A DNA stretch of 64,000 nt from Sebastes aleutianus (lineage: Eukaryota > Chordata > Actinopteri > Perciformes > Sebastidae): contig CAKAKS010000004.1 in the NCBI GenBank assembly GCA_916700875.1, positions 12,606,534 through 12,670,533 on the forward strand, written 5' to 3'. Shown in pieces: positions 27,501 to 37,331 of this stretch. The position numbers and the translations under genes were made by a program. Each line of letters starts with the position of its first letter. Within the stretch, counting starts at the first letter, position 1. Under the pieces are notes generated by a model. It did no database searches. It saw only the letters and a list, made by a program, of their open reading frames with translations, and was not told the DNA's origin.

Positions 27501-29046
27501 CTCAACACGAAAACGCATACAAAACAGCACAAAAGATAAACAATGATACAATAAAACTCATCAGTTAATAACTGACTAACATTGACGAATCAGTGTTGAT
27601 AATCAAAACGTTAAAAGCCTATTTGCTGTGTTTTAGTGAAAAGACAAAGATGATTAATAAATAAAGTGTCTAAGAACACAAATGTACCCTTTCCCAATGG
27701 GATTAATAAAGTACTCTATCCATCTATCTATCCATCTTATATTTACTTGTGTTGAAATTTCTTAAAACTTCTAGCTGCAGGGGTTGGTCACCTGGCCCTG
27801 TTGAATGCTGATTTTGGGAAAGGACCCAAACTCAAGCACCTGAGTGAACAGGTCAGCTACAGTCTCACAGTGGACACCAGCATGTGTTTGTCCTGGGACG
27901 GCCACCAGGGGGCCTGGACACACCACGGCTGCAGGGCACAACAAGCAGACACAACGACTGCAGTCAACTGCAGGTAAGGCATGGATTAAGCATGTGGGCA
28001 TGAGAACGTGAGACCTTCTCTGAGGGAAACACACATGTTAGAAATAACTGTACATAGGGAGGATTCACGTAAATGAATCACTTCTTACTTGTTGGTGTTT
28101 GCTGTTTGTCTCAGTTGTCACCAGTTGAGGCCGCTGACTGTGGTGCAGCAGCAGATCCAGAGCAGCCATGACACAACCGGCCTGGACCCATTTCTAAGGT
28201 GACCCCATTCTCCTTAGACTTGGATGATGTATTTAACCAGAGAAAACAAAATATGTTGGATACTTAAACTGCAGCAGTAAGTTGGACCTTGGATTTCGGA
28301 ATAATGGTCCAGTATGACACACATAGGGGTGACCAGGTGTCCCAATTTACAAGGGACTGCACAGCATTTTTATTTCAGTTATTTTTCAATTTCACACTGG
28401 TGGAATACGACATGAAGCGACACAGTTCATGTGAGTCTCGCAAGAAATGTGTGGATCAAAAAGAGATCTATGGATGCATTCGGGCAAAGCATATGATGTT
28501 ACAAGATGAGGGGCAGAATAGAAATGTTTATTATTTAAGTTAGATAGACATTATATCAAAATTGTAGACTACCTCTCAGCCTTGGTAACGTGTTCCACAT
28601 TGTCCCACACAAACATACTCTTTGTCCCACATTTGGTTTGTTGGGATCTGGTCACCCTAGACACACATAGAATAATAATCATTTGGGGATCAGTTTTGAA
28701 ATGTAAAAAATGCCAATGTTTCTTTAATTGTTTTTTTTTTGCCGATTTTATTTGTATTTTCTGTTGCTCTGAACTGACTGAGAAGCAGATATTTAATCAC
28801 TCGGTCATTCTGCTCTCTCTCCCTCTCTGTCACCTCAGTGTGACCGGGGATCTGACAGTACTGGGAGTGCTGGTGCTCTGTGTATGCCTGTACATCCCGT
28901 GGTTGGTGGTGTATAAGAGAGCTGATGTCGCCTCCGAGGCGAATCGGAGAGTCCACTACCTCTCTGACAACTCCCCGTGTGACCCATTTCTCTATGCTGT
29001 TACAATCCACACTGGTCTCTGCTCTGCAGCCTGTATGAGTGCAAAG
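5939..29046 (+). CDS. pkd1l1: polycystin-1-like protein 1 (PKD1L1), N-terminal ~2,118 residues, 3' end not found
   Basis: Large cilium-associated membrane protein; in vertebrates PKD1L1 pairs with PKD2 for left-right axis sensing. Exons: 5939-6141, 8206-8334, 8560-8732, 9614-9775, 9887-10209, 11751-11837, 12849-13953, 14494-14659, 14834-15073, 16385-16517, 16607-16810, 16921-17102, 17928-18131, 18268-18431, 18517-18660, 18846-18908, 19141-19365, 20703-20774, 20850-21032, 21128-21205, 22228-22370, 23417-23537, 23664-23805, 24251-24443, 24883-24939, 25030-25371, 25979-26236, 26317-26430, 26543-26694, 27209-27309, 27775-27973, 28115-28198, 28839-29046. All have AG/GT borders and matching phases. 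The motif KNMGP followed by VIRLGVTYE and GLHYTWTLFDS is PKD1L1-like rather than PKD1-like, and the many small exons also fit PKD1L1. The start is MFGAFVYTL (signal-like); an in-frame ATG at 5741 would add 66 residues with a poly-Leu stretch. The last exon ends in phase 0 just inside PLAT. Confidence 0.88.
6312..7290. repeat. right arm of ~1 kb inverted repeat around pkd1l1 exon 1
   Basis: Reverse complement of 4195-5138, for example ctgttgttattaagccg near 6335 against cggcttaataacaacag near 5095, and the terminal ttatcttatctta. The arms are clearly homologous but diverged by indels, including a G-rich run near 6622. The loop between them is about 1.2 kb and holds pkd1l1 exon 1. Confidence 0.8.
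7788..8183. mobile_element. TTAA-flanked MITE (piggyBac-like ends) upstream of pkd1l1 exon 2
   Basis: Inverted ends ttaaaggtgatattgataac and gttatcaatagcacctttaa bracket about 396 bp without coding capacity; TTAA at both edges fits a piggyBac-type target. The same family recurs inside the C1q genes. Its right end is only 21 bp before the AG of exon 2. Confidence 0.75.
8560..13953 (+). other. pkd1l1: pkd1l1 exons 3-7: beta-sandwich (Ig/PKD-like) ectodomain region
   Basis: Five exons encode repeated beta-rich units (for example SVRLSTSPDRVQTGKTFVV, GKYELNVSVSNPLS, GVHMVSVNASGAYGW) that look like degenerate PKD/Ig-like folds with many N-glycosylation sequons. The 1,105-nt exon 12849-13953 is the largest in the gene. 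It has an Asn/His/Ser-rich insert at about 13060-13160. The family usually has weakly conserved sequence here, so exact domain borders are uncertain. Confidence 0.6.
10657..10992. mobile_element. hAT-like MITE in pkd1l1 intron
   Basis: Ends tagggctgcaactaatgat and aatcgattaatcgttgcagctct form inverted repeats; the ggctgcaac/gttgcagc type is a very common fish MITE. No coding capacity. Confidence 0.7.
14494..16517 (+). other. pkd1l1: pkd1l1 exons 8-10: two PKD domains
   Basis: The first PKD domain contains FLWHFGDS and ends in RYDVVVVMSSG across the 14659/14834 splice. The second contains FLWSFREG and ends in GEFRVDVTVSNLVS across the 15073/16385 splice. The W-x-F-G-D signature is kept in the first but changed to W-S-F-R-E-G in the second. 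Two PKD domains just before REJ is the arrangement known for PKD1L1, unlike the long PKD series of PKD1. Confidence 0.82.
15765..16300. mobile_element. MITE related to the 1817-2321 element
   Basis: Begins near aataggtcctattatgc and ends gcacaataggtcctcttt. The 3' part shares catgttctaatagaaac and cgtatgcacctgaaaat with the 1817-2321 element. Non-coding; lies in the intron before pkd1l1 exon 10. Confidence 0.6.
17116..17833. mobile_element. non-autonomous DNA transposon, GGTTGTGTCCGAAAT ends
   Basis: Inverted termini ggttgtgtccgaaatca and tgatttcggacacagcc enclose about 718 bp with secondary inner repeats (actcactatata). It begins 13 bp after the donor of the exon ending at 17102. No ORF of note. 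Confidence 0.75.
19724..20315. mobile_element. non-autonomous element with GTTAA-rich ends
   Basis: Left end aggactgttaactgatta and right end cacgttaactttgacagccct form imperfect inverted repeats of a common fish family (agggctgtcaaagttaac). Located in the intron between the exons ending 19365 and starting 20703. Confidence 0.6.
21636..22031. mobile_element. MITE with internal (ATT)n
   Basis: Ends tagggctgtgcaatatgag and ttggccataacgcccagccct are inverted repeats of the agggctgggcaatat family. Inside, 21713-21752 is an (ATT)n microsatellite. Confidence 0.65.
22391..22458. repeat. (CA)n microsatellite
   Basis: Near-perfect CA dinucleotide run starting just after the pkd1l1 exon that ends at 22370. 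Confidence 0.95.
22680..23128. mobile_element. MITE with AAGG(T/A)ACAGTGTGT ends
   Basis: Left ttaaaggaacagtgtgtaac and right acacactgtacctttaagg form inverted repeats with TTTAA-like flanks. Inner part contains the palindromic theme aactgtggttacgtgag. Non-coding. Confidence 0.6.
24445..24500. repeat. (CA)n microsatellite at a pkd1l1 donor
   Basis: The CA run begins immediately at the 5' splice site of the exon ending at 24443 (cag|gtacacacac). Confidence 0.95.
25395..25905. mobile_element. short interspersed element, 'tatatacagtcta' family
   Basis: Begins accatagactatataaagatg and ends catctttatatacagtctacg, an inverted pair. A related copy occupies about 26770-27145 (gaagccaatgctgaagtg ... 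tatatacagtctatgaa). No coding potential. Confidence 0.55.
27660..27740. repeat. retroelement 3' tail with ATCT/ATCC repeats
   Basis: The string gggattaataaagtactct followed by (atcc/atct)n is typical of the 3' end of fish LINE-type elements. Only a tail fragment. Confidence 0.5.
27775..28198 (+). other. pkd1l1: pkd1l1 GPS (GAIN C-terminal) region
   Basis: Cys/Trp spacing CLSWDG ... AW...GC ... VNC followed by SCHQLRPLTVV across the 27973/28115 splice is the GPS pattern. In cleaved GPS proteins the sequence after the last Cys reads HL-T or HL-S; here the aligned residues are QLR. This suggests the protein is not autoproteolysed there. Inference only, since the alignment was by eye. Confidence 0.75.
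28839..29046 (+). other. pkd1l1: pkd1l1 first transmembrane helix and start of PLAT
   Basis: The exon encodes VLGVLVLCVCLYIPWLVVY (first membrane span, residues about 2054-2074), then basic KR and a cytosolic stretch. It ends in FLYAVTIHTG and CMSAK, the first strand of the PLAT/LH2 domain. The donor AAG|gtaagg is good and phase 0. In the family the next exon should begin with Val plus the second PLAT strand; nothing like it occurs downstream on the plus strand of this window. Confidence 0.85.
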
Positions 29047-29399
29047 GTAAGGCTGCTTTTTGTTCTTTTAAACCAGCTGCATTTGACACATTGCTTTCTA
29101 CTGCACATAAATGTTGTCAAGTACTTTGATACTAGAATATTCTTGCAGTAAGCAAGCAGAGTTAAGTGTTTGTCTCCCTTCATGAAACAGTTTTAATTTC
29201 TTCTATATGGCTCTGATGAGGTTTGGTGCATGGATGGATTCATGGAATATTATTGTCTGATTCATATTTATTAACACTAGAATACATATTTTCAAACTGT
29301 GTAGACTTGGTTTGCTATTGTCAGAGGACTTTCTTATCGTAATACCCGTCTTCTTCATGTAACCAGACAAAAATAAACACATACAAACAGTTATCTTGA
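29047..29399. other. pkd1l1 intron start and flank of C1q array
   Basis: The first ~90 bp continue the pkd1l1 intron and recur at 55643-55725. From about 29128 (tactagaatattc) the sequence matches the 3' flanking part of every C1q unit. No exon seen. Confidence 0.7.
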
Positions 29400-29475
29400 T
29401 TTATTTAGCACACATATTTTTAATAGTGTGATGTTGAAACTTAATAAAAATGGACTGGGTGTTTTACAGATGACT

Positions 29476-32013
29476 TCACAGAGCAAACAATTGAAATCCA
29501 CTGAAAGTGGTACGATTATACGTATCATCAAAAATAGGATAGCCTGAGTTCTGAACCATGTAGACCACATCTCCCTTTTCCAATTGAAGAACAAATGCAT
29601 TAGACACAGAGACAAAACCTGTGTCATCATTTGCATTGTAACCTCTAGTTATTCTCTTGTCATTGTGATACAGTGAAATATATATAGCAGTGAAATTTAA
29701 TGCACCCCACCCATTGAATCTGAAGTAGTAGGCTCCTCTGGCTGGGGCTGTGAAGATACCTGCAACAAAGGAGAAATTCAGCGAGGAGTCAGAACTGTCT
29801 TTCACACTTCTCACTATTAAATTATGTCTTCTGTTAATTCAGTAGGAACATTTTTTTCTAATTGCTTTGGTCCGGCTATATCAGTGTGTTTCTCGCCAAA
29901 AGCTCTAGGTTTGGTTTTGTTGCCTTGTATACACAAGCAGATCCGTTTCCTCAGCAGAAAAACGCTCGCTTCTCAAATTTGTTGAATTCGCCATTTAAAT
30001 AGCAACGCGCCAATGTGCAGACACACCTGGCCATACATAATATGTGTGTAGGTGAAAGAGCTGTGTACCTGTAGTTGGGTTGTAGGCCTGGCCAATATTG
30101 GTGAAGACTTTACTGAACTTAAGTGTGGTGTCAGTATTGAAGGGTCCAGTAGTTCCCGCGTTATTAAGACCAACTGAAAACGCCACCTTTGGACGGTCTG
30201 TGGGAATGTGGAAGATGCACATAGAGAAAACTTCACTGATTTACAGTCTATGAACAAATGAACCTTTACATGTGCTGTGTTGAAAAAATGTTTTCCTCAT
30301 TGACATAATGATATTCAGCCATTCAGCACAGTGACACTGCAGTCATTTGGAGGCTGATATCCAGCAGGCTTTGAATTCCAGTAGAATCAGTAACAGCTGA
30401 ATAACATCACTTCTGCTTAATTTATTAACAGTAGTTATAAATATTGATATCACTCTGCATTTTGCTGCTCTAAATATGCTAATTAGTTACCAGTTCCATC
30501 CTCACTACTAGCATAATGTGACATCTTGACTTTTAATAATGGTTTAGGAAACTTACCTGCATTCTCTCTCTTGAGCTCCTCCACCTCGTTTTCACTGGAG
30601 CTCATTCTGGTTTCCAACACTGAACACATTTAACATTTTTATCGTAAAATAGAATTATGTTTGTCAGTTTTCACATTTTTCATTGATCACTTTGTAATCC
30701 TACCTGTGTTCTTACTTTCGCTTGCTGTTACTCTAGCCAGAAGATCTGCAATAAAGGGAAACAATTAATAAATAGATTAGTTCAACAATCGGATGTAAAA
30801 CCTCAAATGTAAATGTTGTTGCGGAGGCATTATGTTTTCGGATTGTCCATCCGTCGCGATATCTTAGGAACATCTGGAGGAAATTTCTTCAAATTTGGCA
30901 CAACCGTCCACCTTTAACTATGTTTTTGCAACTTACCCATGTTCTCTCTCTTGAGCTCTGCGACCGCATTTTCACTGGTGTTCATTCTGGCCTCCAAAAC
31001 TGTGAAAAGTTACAAAAGTTTAACTGTAAACTTCACTTTGATCATTGCCTCACTAAATATGTTTTCATTAACATAATATACCATTATTATAGCTGACCTG
31101 TATTGTCTCTCCTGAGTTCTTCCACCTTGTTGTTACTGGCACTTATTCTCGCCCCCAATACTGCAAAAACATTTTCCACCTAAAGGTTAATTATGCCCTG
31201 ACCCTTATCTTTATCTCACTTATAGTATATTATCATTACATAACATACAGTATTATGCCAAATTATACATTTAGATTTTGTAACTTACCTATGTTCTCTC
31301 TCTGGAGCTCCTTGATCACATTTTCATTGGAGTTCATTCTGGCCTCTAAAACTGTGAACACATTTAATGTTTTTCATTGTGAAGTAGCTTTTTCACCAAA
31401 AGGTTTATTATGAGTCTTATATCTTAATCTCACTAGATACACACAGTACACACTGCAAACCTTAAAGACATACTTACATTTTACTCTGGAGGTTGACCAA
31501 ATAGGAAACTGTCACAAATATGAATTCATTTTACATATATTTATAAAAGTAAACAGATGTAAATGTTTACCTGCATTCTTGCTTTCACTGGCTGTCAGTC
31601 TGGCCTGTGTGGCTGGGTTTAAAGCAATAAATTAGTCCTAAAAGTAATCAGTGCCATTAATGAACATTGCATGAATCTGTGCAGCACTATGTGACTGACA
31701 ATCAGTATGTTTTATTAAATGTGTCACCTGTATTATCTTGCTCCAGCTTCTCGATCTTGCTCTTGCTGTACCTCAGCTCCACCTTTTGTTCAATGGCCAT
31801 GTCTCTCAGCTCCTTCAGCTCAGCCCAGATGTCAGGGGTGATGCTGGTCTGGCTGCTGCTCTGATCACCCTGAAGCTCAAATTGAACCTCTATATTGTTG
31901 TTCCCTCCATCTGCCTGGATGATATCGTTCCCTGTCTCCCCTCCTCTCTCACTCTGAGCCCATGTCCATTGCAGACAGAACAGCAACGCCAGACAAACTG
32001 CAGCACTCCTCAT
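29476..32013 (-). CDS. C1q gene A: secreted coiled-coil C1q-domain protein
   Basis: Secreted globular-head C1q family: no collagen repeats, likely a non-covalent trimer acting as a soluble recognition protein. Nine exons (minus strand): 31728-32013, 31571-31612, 31289-31351, 31098-31160, 30937-30999, 30704-30745, 30557-30619, 30069-30197, 29476-29759; sum 1,035 nt, 344 residues. Exon 1 gives the signal peptide (MRSAAVCLALLFCLQW), a polar segment and the first heptads (IWAELKELRDM). Middle exons give a stalk with Leu/Val/Met at a and d positions, such as TRMSSSENEVEELKREN. The head starts RPKVAFSVGL, continues GIFTAPARGAYYFRF and ends TTFSGFQLFAL. All internal junctions are phase 1. Signal at 32076-32083 (TATA) and 29400-29405 (AATAAA, minus). 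No mature Cys. It is the copy next to pkd1l1. Confidence 0.85.
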
Positions 32014-32075
32014 TCTGAAATATCACCTGTTTAGACAGCGAGATGCAGTCTGACACGTCTCGCTCATTTTCCTTC

Positions 32076-32083
32076 TTTATATA
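32076..32083 (-). promoter_or_regulatory. TATA box of C1q gene A
   Basis: Minus-strand TATATAAA, 63 bp before the ATG; followed by a conserved 5' UTR (gactgcatctcgctgtct). Preceded by ttttacgtg, conserved in most copies. Confidence 0.7.
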
Positions 32084-32382
32084 CACGTAAAACAGGTCAC
32101 TGAAGAGGCGTATGAGAATTAAACAGGTGTCTTTGATAACAAATTTAAAAATACCTCAAAAGATCCTTGAACACTGAGCTGATTTTAAAGTAAACGACAA
32201 ATAGTTAGAATGATGTTCTATTAAATTAATTCATAATGCATGCTTTTAAAATAACATTAATGTTGAATGATCATGAGCACAATACCGTTTGTGGAATTTC
32301 AGTCTAAGTGTGTATGGTTTGATTTCCCAGACTTAGGTTGTAAAGAGTTAAGTTAGGAGATTGTTCTTCTTATGTGGATATA

Positions 32383-32419
32383 AATATCCTATATATATAT
32401 ATATATATACTAGGATATT
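32383..32419. repeat. AT palindrome at C1q gene junction A/B
   Basis: AATATCCTA, a TA run, then TAGGATATT: a 9-bp inverted repeat around a TA microsatellite. Same structure at 37631-37673, 47494-47530 and 63568-63604. Confidence 0.85.
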
Positions 32420-32782
32420 CTTACAGTAAGCAGCACAGAGTTAAGTGTTTGTCTCCCTTCATGAAACAGTTTTAATTTCTTCTATATGGCTCTGATGAGG
32501 TTTGGTGCATGGATGGAATCATAGAACAATGTTGTGCTACTATAAAAGTAAATATGACATCTGATTCATATTTATTAACACTAGAACTTAACATGTTTTC
32601 AAACTGTGTAGACTTTGTTTGTTACTGTCAGAGGACTTTCTTATCGTAATACCTGTCTTCTTCATGTAACCAGACAAAAATGAACACATACAAACAGTTA
32701 TCTTGATTTATTTAGCACACATATGTTTAATAGTGTGATGTTGAAACTTAATAAAAATGGACTGGGTGTTTTACAGCTGACT

Positions 32783-35700
32783 TCACAGAGCAAAAAGCTG
32801 AAATCCACTGAAAGTGGTAAGATTAAACGAACTATCATAAATACGAGAGCCTGAGGGCAGAACCATGTAGACCACATCTCCCTTTTCCAGTTGAAGAACA
32901 AATGCATTAGACAAAGAGACCATACCAATGTCATCATTTACATCTTCACATCTAGTAATTCTCTTGTCATTGTGATACAGTGAAACACTTATATAAATGT
33001 TATAATGTGAAACCCACCCATTGAATCTGAAGTAGTAGGCTCCTCTGGCTGGGGCTGTGAAGATACCTGCAACAAAGGAGAAATTCAGCGAGGAGTCAGA
33101 ACTGTCTTTCACCCTTCTCACTATTAAATTATGTCTTCTGTTAATTCACTAGGAAGCATTTTCTTATGACTTTGTTCCGGCTATATCAGTGTGTTTCTCG
33201 CCAAAAGCTCTAGGTTTGGTTTTGTTGCCTTGTATGCACAAGCAGATCTGTTTCCTCAGCAGAAAACCGCTCGCTTCTCAAATTTGTTGAATTCGCCATT
33301 TAAATAGCAACGCGCCAATGTGCAGACGCACCTGGCCATTCATAATATGTGTGTAGGTGAAAGAGCTGTGTACCTGTAGTTGGGTTGTAGGCCTGGCCGA
33401 TATTGGTGAAGACTTTACTGAACTTAAGTGTGGTGTCAGTATTGAAGGGTCCAATCTGTCCCGCGTCAGAAAGACCAACTGAAAACGCCACCTTTGGACG
33501 GTCTGTGGGAATGTAGAAGATGCACATAGAGAAAACTTCACTGATTTACAGTCTATGAACAAATGAACCTGTACATGTGCTGTGTTGAAAAAATGTTTTC
33601 CTCATTGACGTAATGATATTCAGCCATACAGCACAGCGACACTGCAGTCATTTGGAGGCTGATATCCAGCAGGCTTTGAATTCCAGTAGAATCAGTAACA
33701 GCTGAATAACATCACTTCTGCTTAATTTATTAACAGTAGTTATCAATATTGATATCACTCTGCATTTTGCTGCTCTAAATATGCTAATTAGTTACCAGTT
33801 CCATCCTCACTACTAGCATAATGTGACATCTTGACTTTTAATAATGGTTTAGGAAACTTACCTGCATTCTCTCTCTTGATCTCCTCCACCTCGTTTTCAC
33901 TGGAGCTCATTCTGGTTTCCAACACTGAACACATTTAACATTTTTATTGTAAAAAAGAATTATGTTTGTCAGTTTTCACATTTTTCATTGATCACTTTGT
34001 AATCCTACCTGTGTTCTTATTTTCGCTTGCTGTTACTCTAGCCAGAAGATCTGCAATCAAGGGAAAAGTTAATAAATAGATTAGTTCAACAACCGGATGT
34101 AAAACCTCAAATGTAAATGTTATTGCGGAGGCATTATGTTTTCGGATTGTCCATCCGTCTATTCTCGTGAACACGATATCTTAGGACTGGAGGAAATTTC
34201 TTCAGATTTGGCACAACCGTCCAGTTGGACTCAATGATTAACTGATTTGAATTTTGGTGTCAAAGGTCAAAGTCTCTGTGACCTCACAAAACACGTTTTT
34301 GGCCATAAATCAAGAATTCATACACTAATTATGACAATTTCACAGAAATGTCTAACAGGATAAAATGATGAAGTGAAGACATTTTGGACATGGATGTCAA
34401 CGGCAACTTGACTGGTTTATGGAGGCATACAACCACGAAGCGGTTATTCTAGTTAAAGGTCTTATTGATAACATTTTTATGTAGACTATAATTTAAAAAA
34501 AATAAAAATGCATCCACAGAGCTTTTAGAAAGGTGCCGAATAAAAGTACGGTTCTTCCTGAAAAAAAATATATTGTGATTGTGATCTTTTAAAAAATGTT
34601 GGCAGGTCCAAAATTAATGTTTTGTTTATCTCTGTGGAAGATATCTGACGTTTGGTTCCCATTTCTAACAAGGCTTGTGAGCCAATAGTAAAACGACGTT
34701 GGTATCACGTGGTATCTCTGGGTCGTCAGTTAGTGTGGAAAAAACTGATAAATGAGCAATGGAACGGGTGAGGGAGGGTGCGAGATATAGTGTCTGAATG
34801 TTATCAATAGCACCTTTAATTATGTTTTTGTAACTTACCCATGTTCTCTCTCTTGAGCTGCTCCACCTCGTTTTCACTGGAGCTCATTCTGGTTTCCAAT
34901 ACTGTGAACACATTTCACTTTTTTATCGTAAAATAGAATTATGATCGTCAGTTTTTTTCATATTTTCTGTTGATTACTTTGAAATCCTACCTGTGTTCTT
35001 ATTTTCGCTTGCTGTTACTCTAGCCAGAAGATCTGCAATAAAGGGAAACAATTAAGAAATAGATTAGTTCAACAATCGGATGTAAAACCTCAAATGTAAA
35101 TATTATTGCGGAGGCATTATGTTTTCGGATTGTCTATCCGTCTATTCTCGTGAAAACGATATCTTAGGACTGGAGGAAATTTTTTCAAATTTGGCACAAC
35201 CGTCCAGTTGGACTCAATGATTAACTGATTAGAATTTGGGTGTCAAAGGTCAAAGCCTCTTTGACCTCACAAAACATGTTTTTGGCCATAACTCAAGAAT
35301 TCATACACTAATTATGACATTTCACAGAAATGTCTAACAGGATAAAATGATGAAGTGATGTCATTATGGACATGGATGTAAACGGCAACTTGACTGGTTG
35401 GTGGAGTCATACAACCACGAGGCGGTTATTCTAGTTAAAGGTCTTATTGATAACATTTTTATGTAAACTAATATTTAAAAAAAAAAAATACAACATCCAC
35501 AGAGCTTTTAGAAAGGTGCCGAATAAAAGTATGGTTCTTCCTGAAAAAAAATATATTATGATTGTGATCATTTTTTAATTTTTGGCAGGTCCAAAATTAA
35601 TGTTTTGTTTATCTCTGTGGAAGATATCTGACGTTTGGTTCCCATTTCTAAGAAGGCTTGTGAGCCAATAGTAAAACGACGTTGGTATCACGTGGTATCT

Positions 35701-37261
35701 CTGGGTCGTCAGTTAGTGTGGAAAAAACGGATAAATGAGCAATGGAACGGGTGAGGGAGGGTGCGAGATATAGTGGCTGAATGTTATTCAGCTTGTTATC
35801 ACCTTTAATTATGTTTTTGTAACTTACCCATGTTCTCTCTCTTGATCTCTTCCACCTCGTTTTCACTGGAGCTCATTCTGGTTTCCAACACTGAACACAT
35901 TTAACATTTTTATCGTAAAATAGAATTATGTTTGTCAGTTTTCACATTTTTCATTGATCACTTTGTAATCCTACCTGTGTTCTTATTTTCGCTTGCTGTT
36001 ACTCTAGCCAGAAGATCTGCAATAAAGGGAAACAATTAATAAATAGATTAGTTCAACAACCGGATGTAAAACCTCAAAAGTAAATGTTGTTGCGGAGGCA
36101 TTATGTTTTCGGATTGTCCATCCGTCGCGATATCTTAGGAACGTCTGGAGGAAATTTCTTCAAATTTGGCACAACCGTCCACCTTTAATTATGTTTTTGC
36201 AACTTACCCATGTTCTCTCTCTTGAGCTCTGCGACCGCATTTTCACTGGTGTTCATTCTGGCCTCCAAAACTATGAAAAGTTACAAAAGTTAAACTGTAA
36301 ACTTCACTTTGATCATTGCCTCACTAAATATGTTTTCATTTTTAACATAATATACCATTATTATAGCTGACCTGTATTGTCTCTCCTGAGTTCTTCCACC
36401 TTGTTGTTACTGGCACTTATTCTCACCCCCAATACTGCAAAAACATTTTCCACCAAAAGATTAATTATTCCCTTCGCCTTATCTTTGTCTCACTTATAGT
36501 ATATTATCATTGCATAACATACAGTATTATGCCACATTATACATTTAGATTTTGTAACTTACCTATGTTCTCTCTCTGGAGGTCCTTGATCAAATTTTCA
36601 TTGGCGCTCATTCTGGCCTCTAAAACTGTGAACACATTTAATGTTTTTCATTGTGAAGTAGCTTTTCCACCAAAAGGTTTATTATGAGTCTTATATCTTA
36701 ATCTCACTAGATACACACAGTACACAATGCAAACCTTAAAGACATACTTTTTATTTTGGAGGTTGACCAAATAGGAAGCTGTCACAAATATGAGTTCATT
36801 TTATATATATTTATGAACATAAACAGATGTAAATGTTTACCTGCATTCTTGCTTTCACTGGCTGTCAGTCTGGCCTGTGTGGCTGGGATTAAAGCAATAA
36901 ATTAGTCCTTAAAGTAATCAGTGACATTATGAACATTGCATGAATCTGTGCAGCACTATGTGACTGACAATCAGTATGTTTTATTAAATGTGTCACCTGT
37001 ATTATCTTGCTCCAGCTTCTCGATCTTGCTCCTGTGTTCGATGGCCATGTCTCTCAGCTCCTTCAGCTCAGCCCAGATGTCAGGGGTGATGCTGGTCTGG
37101 CTGCTGCTCTGATCACCCTGAAGCTCAAATTGAACCTCTATATTGTTGTTCCCTCCATCTGCCTGGATGATATCGTTCCCTGTCTCCCCTCCTCTCTCAC
37201 CCTGAGCCCACATCCATTGCAGACAGAACAGCAACGCCAGACAAACTGCAGCACTCTTCAT
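32783..37261 (-). CDS. C1q gene B: long-stalk C1q-domain protein
   Basis: Same family and layout as gene A but with 13 exons: 36997-37261, 36841-36882, 36563-36625, 36372-36434, 36208-36270, 35975-36016, 35828-35890, 34991-35032, 34839-34901, 34009-34050, 33862-33924, 33374-33502, 32783-33066; 1,224 nt, 407 residues. The 63+42 stalk pair occurs three times, with periods of about 977 and 989 bp. Exon 1 lacks 21 nt relative to gene A (QKVELRY region), exactly one heptad. The head has the most divergent loops and a unique Cys in ITRCEDVND, where other readable copies have Gly. TATA at 37324-37331; AATAAA (minus) at 32707-32712. Products of such genes in fish are often immune-related; function here is inferred from family only. 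Confidence 0.8.
34453..34819. mobile_element. TTAA-type MITE inside C1q stalk introns (multi-copy)
   Basis: Ends ttaaaggtcttattgataac and gttatcaatagcacctttaa match the element at 7788-8183. Copies in the array: 35435-35808, 39983-40348, 41311-41685, 45405-45772, about 49915-50281, 51244-51618, 57761-58126 and 61478-61844. Each sits at the same place, just downstream (plus sense) of a ~330-bp repeat (gcggaggcattatgttttc ... aggcggttattctag), so both were carried along when stalk-exon cassettes were duplicated rather than inserted anew. Confidence 0.75.
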
Positions 37262-37323
37262 TCTGAAATATCACCTGTTTAGACAGCGAGATGCAGTCTG
37301 ACACGTCTCGCTCATTTTCCTTC

Positions 37324-37331
37324 TTTATATA
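37324..37331 (-). promoter_or_regulatory. TATA box of C1q gene B
   Basis: Same TATATAAA at the same 63-bp distance from the ATG as in gene A. Confidence 0.7.

Noticed and set aside
29760..29814. N-terminal extension MR.VKDSSDSSLNFSFVA before the last C1q exon
   Set aside because: This is intron read-through; ttgttgcag|GTATC is the acceptor, and joining exon 8 to it in phase gives the standard C1q strand sequence.
29973..30257. Minus-strand ORF beginning MFIDCKSVKF in most C1q units
   Set aside because: Covers intron and head exon 8 in a non-coding frame; the true frame reads RPKVAFSVGL and joins its neighbours in phase.
31738..32034. Plus-strand ORF of about 98 residues starting MLQLLDLAL, repeated in every C1q unit
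   Set aside because: It is the antisense of C1q exon 1. The coding strand has a signal peptide, heptads, splice donor and TATA box; conservation of the antisense frame follows from that.
33992..34174. Minus-strand ORFs beginning MFTRID and ending ASENKNTG, repeated in the array
   Set aside because: They join intronic repeat sequence to the real 42-nt stalk exon; only the last 14 residues are coding.
34665..34877. Minus-strand ORFs beginning MKTRW, repeated in the array
   Set aside because: Stalk exon in a wrong frame plus MITE sequence; no start context or family similarity.
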